From Porphyromonas canoris (GTDB taxonomy: Bacteria; Bacteroidota; Bacteroidia; Bacteroidales; Porphyromonadaceae): 64,000 nucleotides of DNA. The translations under genes and the position numbers were made by a program. The notes below the pieces were generated by a model. That model saw nothing but the letters and a program-made list of their open reading frames with translations. It was not told the DNA's origin and did no database searches. Below are positions 52,282-60,394 of the stretch, one piece after another (positions within the stretch are counted from its first letter, which is position 1; every line of letters starts with the position of its first letter). The stretch is from positions 62,001-126,000 of the forward strand of contig NZ_JQZV01000003.1 of assembly GCF_000769115.1 (NCBI RefSeq), in the 5' to 3' direction.

Positions 52282-52895
52282 GAAATCTTGTTGCGCCCCA
52301 GCCGCACGATGCCTGCCTCTTCGAGCTGTTTGAGCAGGCGCGAGACCACGGCTCTTGCAGTCCCCAGCTCGCCGGCAAGCTGTTCGTGAGTGATCTGGAT
52401 CGTGTTGTTTCCGGTCAGCTCTACCTTCTTCCGGATCAGATCCAGCAGACGTTCGTCCATTCTCTTGAAGGCGATGGCATTGACTGTTTCCAACAGCTCC
52501 TCGAACCGCTTATGATAAGAGCGGAAGATATAATCCAGCCACTCCGGATGTTCCCTCATAAAGAGCGAAACCTTGTCTACCGGAAGGAAGAGGATCTCCG
52601 CGTCCTCCTCGATCTCCACCCGTACTTTGCTCGTCTCATGGTGCAGACCTCCGAGGAAAGACATGATGCAGCTCTCTCCCGCACGGATATAATAGAGCAG
52701 AATCTCCCTGCCGTCTTCCTCCGTGCGCAACACCTTCATCACGCCTTTCATCACGATCGGGATAGAGCGGATGTGCGCATTCTCATTCAGAATAACGCTG
52801 CCCGCCTCATAAACTTTCAATATGCCGTACCTGTACAGCTTCTCCACAAGCTCCGGAGAGGAGCGAAACTCCGAGATCTCTTCCAAATATTTCAT
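52272..52895 (-). CDS. Crp/Fnr family transcriptional regulator
   Basis: A 207-residue protein with a cyclic-nucleotide-type sensor fold (AGSVILNENAHIRSIPIVMKGVMKVLRTEEDGREILLYYIRAGESC, in parts) and a C-terminal winged helix (ITHEQLAGELGTARAVVSRLLKQLEEAG, in parts). There is no N-terminal Fnr-type four-Cys cluster; one Cys lies in the sensor. I start it at 52895 because the frame beyond (to 53204) covers basic, low-complexity sequence and the 44-base repeat. A TAAGTTTG -7 box lies 5 bases upstream of that start. Its position directly before two promoters sharing a 23-base dyad suggests it controls the sulfur genes. Confidence 0.85.
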   Translation of the reverse strand: MKYLEEISEFRSSPELVEKLYRYGILKVYEAGSVILNENAHIRSIPIVMKGVMKVLRTEEDGREILLYYIRAGESCIMSFLGGLHHETSKVRVEIEEDAEILFLPVDKVSLFMREHPEWLDYIFRSYHKRFEELLETVNAIAFKRMDERLLDLIRKKVELTGNNTIQITHEQLAGELGTARAVVSRLLKQLEEAGIVRLGRNKISVV

Positions 52896-53117
52896 GAGGA
52901 CAAACTTAATAAAAAATGCCCGCATCCTCCTGTTCGGAGCCTTTCCGGCACCTTTCCTTTTCTCGAAGATCTTCTTTCCGAGCTCTCTTTGCATCATCTT
53001 TTTTCTCTTCTTGAGACTGAATCTCCTTTGGCTCAACAGCTTTTCGTCAAGCCCGGATCTTCTTCTCGAACGGATGTTTGTGCCCGTACAATGGTTGAAA
53101 AGCGATAAAGTGATAAT

Positions 53118-53293
53118 CCGAAAGCTGCCGTTCGGAAGCTCTATTTCCAGTGATCTGCACCCCGAAAGCTGCCGTTCGGAAGCTCTATTTCCAATGATCT
53201 GCACCCCGAAAGCTGCCGTTCGGAAGCTCTATTTCCAATGATCTGCACCCCGAAAGCTGCCGTTCGAAAGCTCTATTTCCAATGATTAAAAAT
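53118..53293. repeat. Four tandem 44-base repeats
   Basis: Units start at 53118, 53162, 53206 and 53250 and differ by only one or two bases (for example CCAGTGAT in unit 1, TTCGAAAGC in unit 4). Each contains an inverted CCGAA...TTCGG hairpin and GGAAGCTCTATTTCC. The period is twice 22. Confidence 0.92.
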
Positions 53294-53331
53294 TAAAAAG
53301 TTGCCAATCAAAAGTTCTATTGTTAATTATC

Positions 53332-53427
53332 AATTCTATATTTCTCGCCGTGAAATATTAGTTTCTCGCCGTGAAATATTGGTTTCTCGCCGTGAAATAT
53401 TGGTTTCACGGCGAGAAATATAGAATT
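53332..53427. repeat. 21-base repeats bounded by 24-base inverted arms
   Basis: Three direct units (53341, 53362, 53383) are followed, exactly in phase at 53404, by an inverted copy. The outer arms 53332-53355 and 53404-53427 are perfect 24-base complements, containing CTCGCCGTGAAA. It could form a cruciform or a strong hairpin in RNA. Confidence 0.9.
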
Positions 53428-53669
53428 GGTAAGTAAGAAATCAGTTTTTGATCATTATCAGCCGGATTATTCACCGTTTACAATACGGTTATTGCTCAAT
53501 AAGAATTGACAAAAATTTTTGCTCCTTTTTCCCGAAGGGTAATGATTCGGCTCGGTTTTGATCATGACCGGACAGGAGGCCGTGAATCATCCCCCTCATC
53601 AACCCTGTTTATCAGCCGCCGGAGAGGAACGAATCTCTGCTTCGGGTCATAACTAAGAGATGTAAATGC

Positions 53670-53677
53670 TATCTTTG
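53670..53677 (+). promoter_or_regulatory. Putative -7 box of the fusion enzyme gene
   Basis: TATCTTTG lies 40 bases before the start. No TTTG is seen 19 bases upstream. Confidence 0.5.
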
Positions 53678-53717
53678 CAGAAAGAGCATGGGATAATGAA
53701 AAAATCAGTAGTCCGAT

Positions 53718-55538
53718 ATGAAAAATAACAGAGGAATAGAGTTTGCAAATCTCGCGGCTTTGCGTGAGAAAGTGAGAAGACTCACGGTGGGATCGGAGGA
53801 TAAAAAGCCGCTGATCGGAATCACTGCCAATCATGCCGGCGTGGATCAGGAGTTGAGAGACAACTACATAAAGGCGGTGATCCGCAGCGGAGGCGCACCT
53901 TACATCATACCCTACTCCAACGATACGGAGGCAACGGTGCAGGCCGTGGAGCGATGTCATGGAATCCTCGTGACGGGAGGAGCGGACGCTCATCCGCTTT
54001 GGTATGGAGAAGAGCCCCATCCGAAGCTCGGAGCGGCGGACTGGGTGAAGGACGCCTTCGACATGGCAGTGGTCATCACGGCTCTCGAACGCGGTATCCC
54101 GCTGCTTGGCATCTGTCGCGGAATGCAGCTGCTGAATGTCGTGCTCGGAGGTTCGATGATACAAGATATTCCTTCCGCCTGCGAGCAGGAGGGAGTCCTT
54201 CATGTACAGACATCGCACCGGAGCGAACCCTGGCACTCGGTAAGTATGGAGAAGAAGAGCCGACTTTCAGATGTTTTCGGAGCACAGGAGAGTATCTATG
54301 TCAACTCTTTTCACCATCAGGCGGTGGGACGGTTGGGCAAAAGCATCCGCGTCTGCGCCACGGCAAGGGACGGAATAGTGGAGGCGATAGACGCCTATCC
54401 GGAACATAACGCCATGGGAGTACAGTGGCATCCGGAGGCAATGGTGTCCGAAGGAGAGTCCGAAGAGCAAGCCGCCCTGTTCTCTTTCCTTGTCAAAGAG
54501 GCTACACTGTATGCCGAAGCTCGTACTTTTCATGGCAAACATCTTACTCTCGACTCGCATACGGACACACCGATGCTCTTCAAGAATGACGAACCTTACG
54601 ACCTGACCGCCCTGAGTGATAAAGCGTTGGTGGATCTCCCCAAGATGAGAGCCGGAAATCTGGATGCCGCAGTGATGGTGGCTTATCTTCCGCAAGGAGA
54701 AATCTCACCGGAAGGGCACGCGAAGGCTTATGAGTATGCTCTGGAACGGATCCGAAAGCTGAAGACGGCAGTCAAGAACAGCGGAGGAGCTGCCCGGCTC
54801 GCTTTCTCGTCAAAAGACTTGTATGTCAATAAGGAGAACAACCGCAAAAGCATCATACTCGGAATAGAAAACGGCTATGCACTGGGAGGAGATCCGGACA
54901 AGGTGGAAGAGTTTGCAAAGATGGGAGTGAAGTACATCACGCTCTGTCATAATGGAGATAACGCAATCTGCGACAGTGCATCGCGAAGCAACCATACGAA
55001 TAACGGACTCAGCTCCCTCGGACGAGAAGTGGTCCGACAAATGAACACTTGGGGCGTTATGGTGGATGTCTCTCACGCCGGTATCAGAACCATAGAAGAT
55101 GTCCTTGAGGTGAGCACGTCTCCCATCATCGCATCGCATTCCGGTGCACGGGCAATCTGCGATCATCCCAGAAATTTGTACGATGATCAGATCAAAGCCA
55201 TAGCCGAATGCGGCGGTGTTGTGCAGGTCTGTATGTACAAGGGATTTGTATATGAACCTTCAAACGAGGCCTCTCTGCTTCATGTGATAGATCATGTCGA
55301 ACATATCAGAGAGCTTGTCGGGATAGACCATGTCGGTATCGGCTCCGATTTTGATGGCGATGGGGAGGTGATCGGCTGCAGAGATGCTTCTGCAATGAAA
55401 CGATTGACCATCGAAATGCTTCGCAGAGGATTCTCCACCGAAGAGCTCATGAAAGTATGGGGACACAACTTCCTGCGTGTAATGAAGGATGTGCAGATGA
55501 AAGGCTATAAAATCAGACAGGAGAAGACGATGAGATAG
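53718..55538 (+). CDS. Fusion of class I glutamine amidotransferase-type peptidase and M19 membrane dipeptidase
   Basis: A 606-residue two-domain enzyme. Residues 30-255 are a peptidase C26/gamma-glutamyl-GABA hydrolase domain with the nucleophile Cys133 in LLGICRGMQLLN, His238 and Glu240 in GVQWHPEAM, and VTGGADAHPLWYGEEPH. Residues 270-606 are an M19 renal-dipeptidase-like domain with zinc ligands His281 and Asp283 in LDSHTDTP, a bridging Glu in GIENGYAL, His in DVSHAG and HSGARAICDHPRNL, and VGIGSDFDG. The first domain would release gamma-glutamyl groups and the second would cut dipeptides, so a joint role in glutathione or gamma-glutamyl peptide breakdown is plausible. There is no signal peptide. 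Confidence 0.9.
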   Translation: MKNNRGIEFANLAALREKVRRLTVGSEDKKPLIGITANHAGVDQELRDNYIKAVIRSGGAPYIIPYSNDTEATVQAVERCHGILVTGGADAHPLWYGEEPHPKLGAADWVKDAFDMAVVITALERGIPLLGICRGMQLLNVVLGGSMIQDIPSACEQEGVLHVQTSHRSEPWHSVSMEKKSRLSDVFGAQESIYVNSFHHQAVGRLGKSIRVCATARDGIVEAIDAYPEHNAMGVQWHPEAMVSEGESEEQAALFSFLVKEATLYAEARTFHGKHLTLDSHTDTPMLFKNDEPYDLTALSDKALVDLPKMRAGNLDAAVMVAYLPQGEISPEGHAKAYEYALERIRKLKTAVKNSGGAARLAFSSKDLYVNKENNRKSIILGIENGYALGGDPDKVEEFAKMGVKYITLCHNGDNAICDSASRSNHTNNGLSSLGREVVRQMNTWGVMVDVSHAGIRTIEDVLEVSTSPIIASHSGARAICDHPRNLYDDQIKAIAECGGVVQVCMYKGFVYEPSNEASLLHVIDHVEHIRELVGIDHVGIGSDFDGDGEVIGCRDASAMKRLTIEMLRRGFSTEELMKVWGHNFLRVMKDVQMKGYKIRQEKTMR

Positions 55539-55557
55539 CGATTTATCTGCTATGTTG

Positions 55558-55607
55558 AAAAGGGAACGACCTCTTTGTCCGATCGGATAAAGAGGTCGTT
55601 CCCTTTT
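55558..55607. terminator. Bidirectional terminator
   Basis: Nineteen-base perfect arms (55558-55576, 55589-55607) with A run and T run at the outer ends. The centre contains the palindrome TCCGATCGGA. It lies between the converging fusion gene and ompH. Confidence 0.9.
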
Positions 55608-55630
55608 TATAAAGCTTTTGATTTTGTCTG

Positions 55631-56257
55631 TTATTTCTTTTCAGCCGTAGCCGGAGTATGATTGCTGTTGAGATACTCCAGGAACTTAGCCGTTATATCG
55701 TACTTCTTGTCCGAAAGCAAGATATTATCGTTCATCGTATTGGAGAAGATCACTTGTATCCCCATTGTCTTGTTGAATGCAGCCAACTGAGACATGATGG
55801 TATCTCTCAAAACCGTGTTCGTTTCCAACTGTTGTTGTTGAAACTCTACAGAAAGCTTTTGTTGAAGCTGCTCCAATTCTGCCTGACGCTTCATCAGATT
55901 ATTACGTTGTTGTTCTGCACTCTGAGGAGATAAGAACGCTTGGTTTTGTGCTTTTCTTTGAAACTCCGCAGCTTCAGCCTCAAAAGATTTTAGACGCTGA
56001 TTCAATGTCGCTTGTGCAGATTCCGCACGACGAACCATCTGCTCGTTAAGCTCTTTAGAGAGATGATAGTGAACAAGAATAGTGTCCACATTGATGTAAG
56101 CAATAGGCATTGTTACCGCTTCAACAGCAGTAGAATCTCCCATGCCAATCTCTTGAGTTGAGCTATTAACACTTTTGTTCCCAGAGAAATGCAGCCCAAA
56201 TAGTACCACAACCGCTATAGCCAATATGGCTGTTGAAATGTAATTGAAATTTTTCAT
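55631..56257 (-). CDS. OmpH/Skp family periplasmic chaperone
   Basis: A 208-residue protein with an N-terminal membrane segment or signal peptide (ISTAILAIAVVVLFGLHF), then IAYINVDTILVHYHLSKEL. A long coiled coil of residues about 60-150 is rich in Gln, Glu and Ala (AEFQRKAQNQAFLSPQSAE). The C-terminal part (IQVIFSNTMNDNILLSDKKYDIT, in part) is the family's ILVGG-like end. Skp-type proteins hold unfolded outer-membrane proteins in the periplasm. It stands alone and does not lie beside bamA here. Confidence 0.87.
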   Translation of the reverse strand: MKNFNYISTAILAIAVVVLFGLHFSGNKSVNSSTQEIGMGDSTAVEAVTMPIAYINVDTILVHYHLSKELNEQMVRRAESAQATLNQRLKSFEAEAAEFQRKAQNQAFLSPQSAEQQRNNLMKRQAELEQLQQKLSVEFQQQQLETNTVLRDTIMSQLAAFNKTMGIQVIFSNTMNDNILLSDKKYDITAKFLEYLNSNHTPATAEKK

Positions 56258-56369
56258 CGTAAGCGTTTATACGTTATATATCTTAACTCCCAATTCCTTC
56301 TTGTTGTACATATAATATTGACCAACAAAGGAATCTGCGTGCGAAGATACAATATATCTCTCATATAAT

Positions 56370-56603
56370 CTAATTTATTTGGTCATCATTATCCTCTTCT
56401 TTAATGCGTTCTTCCAAATTTTTCCTCTCAGAGTCATCTGCATGCTGCTCTCTATGGCAAGAGAGTCCTTTCTCTCTTAGAGCAGGTTGTGCCCCGACAT
56501 GAGAAGATGGGAATCGTCTTGTTTTAGTGAAAAAGACATTGATCCCCAGTAAAAGAACTGAAATAAGGACGATAACGATCGATATAAGTAAGAGAGTTGA
56601 CAT
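56370..56603 (-). CDS. Small single-helix membrane protein
   Basis: A 77-residue protein starting MSTLLLISIVIVLISVLLLGINVFF, one membrane helix. Then come a KTRRFPSSHVG segment, an LREKGLSCHREQHADDSE part with one Cys, and a very acidic tail. Proteins with the same helix, then a (K/R)-FP-x-x-HVG segment followed by a Cys-containing part, are common and uncharacterised in Bacteroidetes. It is divergent from pepD. The function is unknown. Confidence 0.68.
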   Translation of the reverse strand: MSTLLLISIVIVLISVLLLGINVFFTKTRRFPSSHVGAQPALREKGLSCHREQHADDSERKNLEERIKEEDNDDQIN

Positions 56604-56612
56604 ATTTTTTTG

Positions 56613-56620
56613 TACTTTTG
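56613..56620 (+). promoter_or_regulatory. -7 box of pepD
   Basis: TACTTTTG fits TAnnTTTG and gives a leader of about 60 bases before the start at 56684. Confidence 0.6.
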
Positions 56621-56683
56621 AGATGGAAAATAATCCGACTAATAGTTGTCATCCAACGACAAACCAAAATTAATCATTTATTT

Positions 56684-58141
56684 ATGAATACACTGAACCC
56701 AAGAATTATTTGGCACTACTTTGAAGAAATCACAAAAGTGCCACGTCCATCGAAGAAAGAAGGCAAGATAATCGCATATCTTGAGGCATTTGCCAAGGAA
56801 CACAACTTGGAGTACAAGAAAGACCACGTAGGCAATATTGTTATTAAAAAAGCAGCTACTCCCGGTTATGAAGACAGAAAGTCTGTTTGCATGCAGAGCC
56901 ATATTGATATGGTTTGTGAGAAGAACAGCGATGTGGTATTTGACTTTGAGAATGATGCTATCCAGACAGAGATTGTTGATGGTTGGTTGAAAGCTAAAGG
57001 TACGACTCTCGGAGCTGATAATGGTATCGGTGTCGCAGCAGAGTTGGCAATACTGGCTTCTGATGATATTGAGCATGGTCCTATTGAGTGTCTGTTCACA
57101 GTGGACGAAGAGACAGGTCTTACGGGAGCTATGGAACTTAAGGAGGGCTTTATAGATTCTCATATTCTTCTCAACTTGGATAGCGAGGATGAAGGCGAGT
57201 TGTTCATCGGTTGCGCAGGAGGTATGGGACAGATTGCTTATTTCGACTACCAAAAGGGCTATGCTTGTCCAGATAAAACATATTTGCGTGTTGATATAAA
57301 AGGCCTTCGTGGAGGACACTCCGGTGGAGATATTCATGTAGGACTTGGGAATGCTAATAAGATCTTGGCAAGATACCTTGTAGGTCTTAACGATATTACA
57401 GAAGATTGGACTTTGGCAGATATTAGAGGTGGTAATCTTCATAATGCTATTCCTCGTGAAGCTCATGCTATTATAGGCATTCCTTCAGAATTAAAAGAGC
57501 GAGTAGCTATCTTTGCAAATGAATTTGCAGCAGATGTTCATAATGAACTTAAGGCTGTAGACCCGGGTGTTACCCTTACTGTATCTACAACAGATAAACC
57601 GGAGTACATTATAGATGAGGATACTAAGTATTTCCTTCTTTCGGCATTGATTGCTTGTCCTCATGGCGTTTTAGGTATGAGCCATGCTATTGAAGGTCTT
57701 GTCGAGACTTCGAACAATCTTGCTTCTATTAAGATCAAAGAAGAGGAAAAGCAGATCCTTGTGGAAACTAGCCAACGCAGTAGTACCGAGTCTCTTAAAC
57801 GTGCAGCAGGTCAGACAGTTCGTACAGTGTTTGAGTTAGCAGGAGCAGAGGTTGTCGAAAGAGATGGTTATCCAGGTTGGGAGCCAAATGTTGACTCTGA
57901 AATACTAAAAGTTGCAAAGGAAACTTATGAAAGGCTTTTTGGTAAGTCTCCGGAAGTGAAGGCTATCCATGCAGGTCTTGAGTGTGGTTTGTTCAAGGAA
58001 AAATATCCTCATTTGGATATGGTATCTTTTGGACCTACTATGAGGGATGTTCACTCTCCTAATGAAAGACTTGAGATTGTAACTGTAAAGATGTGGTGGG
58101 ATCACCTTCTTGAAGTATTGAAGCATGCTCCTAAGAAATAA
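56684..58141 (+). CDS. pepD: Cytosolic aminoacyl-histidine dipeptidase
   Basis: A 485-residue M20 family metallopeptidase that cuts Xaa-His and related dipeptides in the cytoplasm. The zinc site shows MQSHIDMVCEKN, TLGADNGIGVA, TVDEETGLTGA (with catalytic Glu) and LNLDSEDEGELFIGCAGG (in part), and a late LECGLFKEKYP with the FGPTMRDVHSPNERL block. I start at 56684, MNTLNPRIIWHYFEEI, which matches the family; the frame is open to 56597 but that part is hydrophobic. It has its own promoter. Confidence 0.94.
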   Translation: MNTLNPRIIWHYFEEITKVPRPSKKEGKIIAYLEAFAKEHNLEYKKDHVGNIVIKKAATPGYEDRKSVCMQSHIDMVCEKNSDVVFDFENDAIQTEIVDGWLKAKGTTLGADNGIGVAAELAILASDDIEHGPIECLFTVDEETGLTGAMELKEGFIDSHILLNLDSEDEGELFIGCAGGMGQIAYFDYQKGYACPDKTYLRVDIKGLRGGHSGGDIHVGLGNANKILARYLVGLNDITEDWTLADIRGGNLHNAIPREAHAIIGIPSELKERVAIFANEFAADVHNELKAVDPGVTLTVSTTDKPEYIIDEDTKYFLLSALIACPHGVLGMSHAIEGLVETSNNLASIKIKEEEKQILVETSQRSSTESLKRAAGQTVRTVFELAGAEVVERDGYPGWEPNVDSEILKVAKETYERLFGKSPEVKAIHAGLECGLFKEKYPHLDMVSFGPTMRDVHSPNERLEIVTVKMWWDHLLEVLKHAPKK

Positions 58142-58190
58142 GTAGATCAATATTTTGCTGCGTTTTTGTAAACGCAATAATAATAGAGAT

Positions 58191-59264
58191 ATGAAAAGAC
58201 TCGGTAGCAAATATTATCTTATATTATTGTTATCGGGTCTTTTTCTATTTTTTCTTTTTGTTTCGTGGTCTCCTCCCAAAAGGATTAGAGTCGTGAGTTA
58301 TAATGTGGAGAATTTGTTTGATACGATACCTTCGGGTTCCTATGCGGATCTGGCCTTTTCTCCTAATGGAGAATACAGATGGAATAGAGCAAGGTATCAA
58401 AGAAAACTGTCTAATATTTCTACAGTGCTCAATAGTATCAATGGTTGGGAACTTCCCGGTATTATAGCTTTTAGTGAAGTAGAAAATAGTAGAGTGGTAG
58501 AAGAGTTACTATATAGGACAAAGCACGATATAGATGGTTCCCCCTATTTTAATTTTGATATAACTAATGGGAAAGATAGTAGAGGTATCAATGTTGCTAT
58601 TGCGTGGGATAGAAGATTGTTTAGGAAGATAGGAAGAGAGGATATTCCTAACTACTCTGTTGCCGATACTTCACATTTCCCCGGGCGTCATACGCTTTAC
58701 CTCGTCCTCGAAACATTGTTTAGCTATAGAAGAGGTACTATGACGGCTGATAAAGACTCTCTTCACCTTTATGCTATCCATCTTCCATCGAGAAGAGGAG
58801 GTGTAAGAGAGAGTGAACAGAAGCGGATTTTAGCAGCAAAGAATATTCGTAATCATCTCAGCGATCTAATATCTCGGAAGCCTAAAGCCAAAATAATAAT
58901 CATGGGAGATGCCAACGAAGATCCGAAAGATCCGGCGACACTTCTTTTATCAGACTCTTTACTACATCTCTGTAAAGAGTTTTCTGATAGAGGTCTCTAC
59001 TCACACTATTTTCAAGGTAAAGGTTGGACTCCGGATCACATTATTGTTTCTCCTTCTCTTGTTCAGTCAGAGTCCGGAACTCTTTGTATAGAGAGCCCGA
59101 TGGCACAAGTTTACGCTCCTCTCTTTTTGCAAGATAAAAGATTTAGTATTTCCAGACCTCTCCGCTTCTTATCCGGGGAATTTTATAACGGCGGATATTC
59201 GGATCATTTTCCCATTTACATTGATCTGAACTATGGTAAATGTGTAACTGTTTCACAACAATAA
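58191..59264 (+). CDS. Endonuclease/exonuclease/phosphatase family protein
   Basis: A 357-residue protein with an N-terminal membrane anchor (YYLILLLSGLFLFFLFVSW), so it is probably exported. The catalytic fold shows RVVSYNVENLFDT, IIAFSEVENSRVVEELL, INVAIAWD, IIIMGDANEDPKDPA and a closing GYSDHFPIYIDL, giving the Asn, Glu, Asp-x-Asn and His of this metal-dependent phosphodiesterase family. The substrate (nucleic acid, lipid or sugar phosphate) cannot be told. The ATG at 58191 is the start because upstream codons are part of a hairpin after pepD. The DMT gene starts 5 bases after its stop. Confidence 0.85.
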   Translation: MKRLGSKYYLILLLSGLFLFFLFVSWSPPKRIRVVSYNVENLFDTIPSGSYADLAFSPNGEYRWNRARYQRKLSNISTVLNSINGWELPGIIAFSEVENSRVVEELLYRTKHDIDGSPYFNFDITNGKDSRGINVAIAWDRRLFRKIGREDIPNYSVADTSHFPGRHTLYLVLETLFSYRRGTMTADKDSLHLYAIHLPSRRGGVRESEQKRILAAKNIRNHLSDLISRKPKAKIIIMGDANEDPKDPATLLLSDSLLHLCKEFSDRGLYSHYFQGKGWTPDHIIVSPSLVQSESGTLCIESPMAQVYAPLFLQDKRFSISRPLRFLSGEFYNGGYSDHFPIYIDLNYGKCVTVSQQ

Positions 59265-59269
59265 ATGTC

Positions 59270-60232
59270 ATGGAACAAGTAATTCAAAATGGTAAAAGCT
59301 CTGTATGGCAATTAGTCAGAGGATGGATCATTGGTATATTTGCCTCAGCATCTTTTGGATTGATACCTTTCTTTACTCTTCCGGTTATGGAGATAGGTGT
59401 TTCTAAAGGTACTATTATTTTTTACCGTTTTCTTTTTTCTGCCCTCATCATTGGTTTATTGTCTTTCTTCAGAAAGAAAAATCTTAAAGTGCCGAAGAAA
59501 GCAATTCCCAGTGTATTCGCTCTTGCCATGATGTATGTTGGCTCAGCTATGTTCCTTTTCTGGGGATTCTACTACATGCCATCTGGAGTAGCCACAGTGA
59601 TACACTTCCTTTATCCTGTATTTTTAGTCCTTATCTTAGCAATATTCTACCGCCAGCGCATCTCGCCGGTCTCTTTACTTGCCATTATCATGGCAATATT
59701 GGGCGTGTCATTTATTATGGATGTCTGGGGAGAGGGAAGTGGAGGTATAGAAACATTTGGTCTTATCGTCGTAGCTCTGTCTGCTCTCGCCTATGCGCTT
59801 TATATCGTAATAGTTCAACACTCTCCCGTTAAAAGCGTTTCCGCTTCTGTGCTTACCTTTTGGGTGATGCTACTCGCAGCAGGAATGGTTTTGATTATAG
59901 AGAGTCTTACCCAGGGCGGACTTTCTCACATTCCACAGCTTGACGGATGGCTTAATATTGCAGGTTTGGCTCTCATTCCAACAGTGCTTTCCAATCTTGC
60001 TTTAGTTGTTGCCATACGCTCCATTGGTTCTACTGCCACTTCTGTGTTGGGAGCAGTGGAGCCACTGACTGCCGTGACAGTCGGAATTATCGTGTTTGAC
60101 GAACCAGTTTATACCTTAACATTCTCTGGTATTTTGCTTATTCTCTGCGCCGTTACACTTATCATAACATCCGGAGTGATAGAACGCTCTTCTTTCTATG
60201 GGCGAATTGCGGGGCTAGGGAGGAAGAAGTGA
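59270..60232 (+). CDS. EamA/DMT family transporter
   Basis: A 320-residue membrane protein with about ten helices in two EamA halves. The first begins WIIGIFASASFGLIPFFTLPV and continues through KGTIIFYRFLFSALIIGLL and GVATVIHFLYPVFLVLILA. The second has ETFGLIVVALSALAYALYIVI and a terminal SILGAVEPLTAVTVGIIVF-like block (VLGAVEPLTAV is what is seen). Family members export amino acids, nucleobases or metabolites. No substrate can be assigned. It starts 5 bases after the nuclease-fold gene. Confidence 0.88.
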   Translation: MEQVIQNGKSSVWQLVRGWIIGIFASASFGLIPFFTLPVMEIGVSKGTIIFYRFLFSALIIGLLSFFRKKNLKVPKKAIPSVFALAMMYVGSAMFLFWGFYYMPSGVATVIHFLYPVFLVLILAIFYRQRISPVSLLAIIMAILGVSFIMDVWGEGSGGIETFGLIVVALSALAYALYIVIVQHSPVKSVSASVLTFWVMLLAAGMVLIIESLTQGGLSHIPQLDGWLNIAGLALIPTVLSNLALVVAIRSIGSTATSVLGAVEPLTAVTVGIIVFDEPVYTLTFSGILLILCAVTLIITSGVIERSSFYGRIAGLGRKK

Positions 60233-60283
60233 TTGCCTCTCCTCTTTTGTTTCTACTCCACAAAGTATTTTATCTACAAAATA

Positions 60284-60350
60284 GTGCTACTCAACGATCC
60301 TTTATTGGTAGCGAGACCAATAAAACCGCCAAGTAGCACCGATGATTTTT
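60284..60350. terminator. Long nested hairpin with T-run
   Basis: Outer GTGCTACT/AGTAGCAC arms (60284-60291, 60332-60339) enclose TATTGGT/ACCAATA, and a T run follows. It lies between the converging DMT and zinc-ribbon genes. An open frame at 60233-60439 across it is not convincing. Confidence 0.65.
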
Positions 60351-60394
60351 TCTTACTGTATGTTACAGAGATTGTATCAGGAGTAGAACAGATA

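Larger units (their letters stand above)
52896..53717. other. Divergent region carrying two tandem arrays
   Basis: About 820 bases between the regulator (-) and the fusion enzyme (+). It contains the 44-base array, the 21-base array and the TATCTTTG -7 box (53670-53677). Between 53430 and 53660 I see A+T-rich sequence with no recognisable gene. Confidence 0.7.

Noticed and set aside
52896-53204. N-terminal extension of the Crp/Fnr-type protein
   Set aside because: It would add 103 basic, low-complexity residues and run into the 44-base repeat; the Met at 52895 fits the family length and follows a -7 box.
56623-56673. 16-codon leader peptide before pepD
   Set aside because: An ATG lies just after the -7 box and the frame has one His, but there is no His run or terminator for attenuation; it is probably chance.
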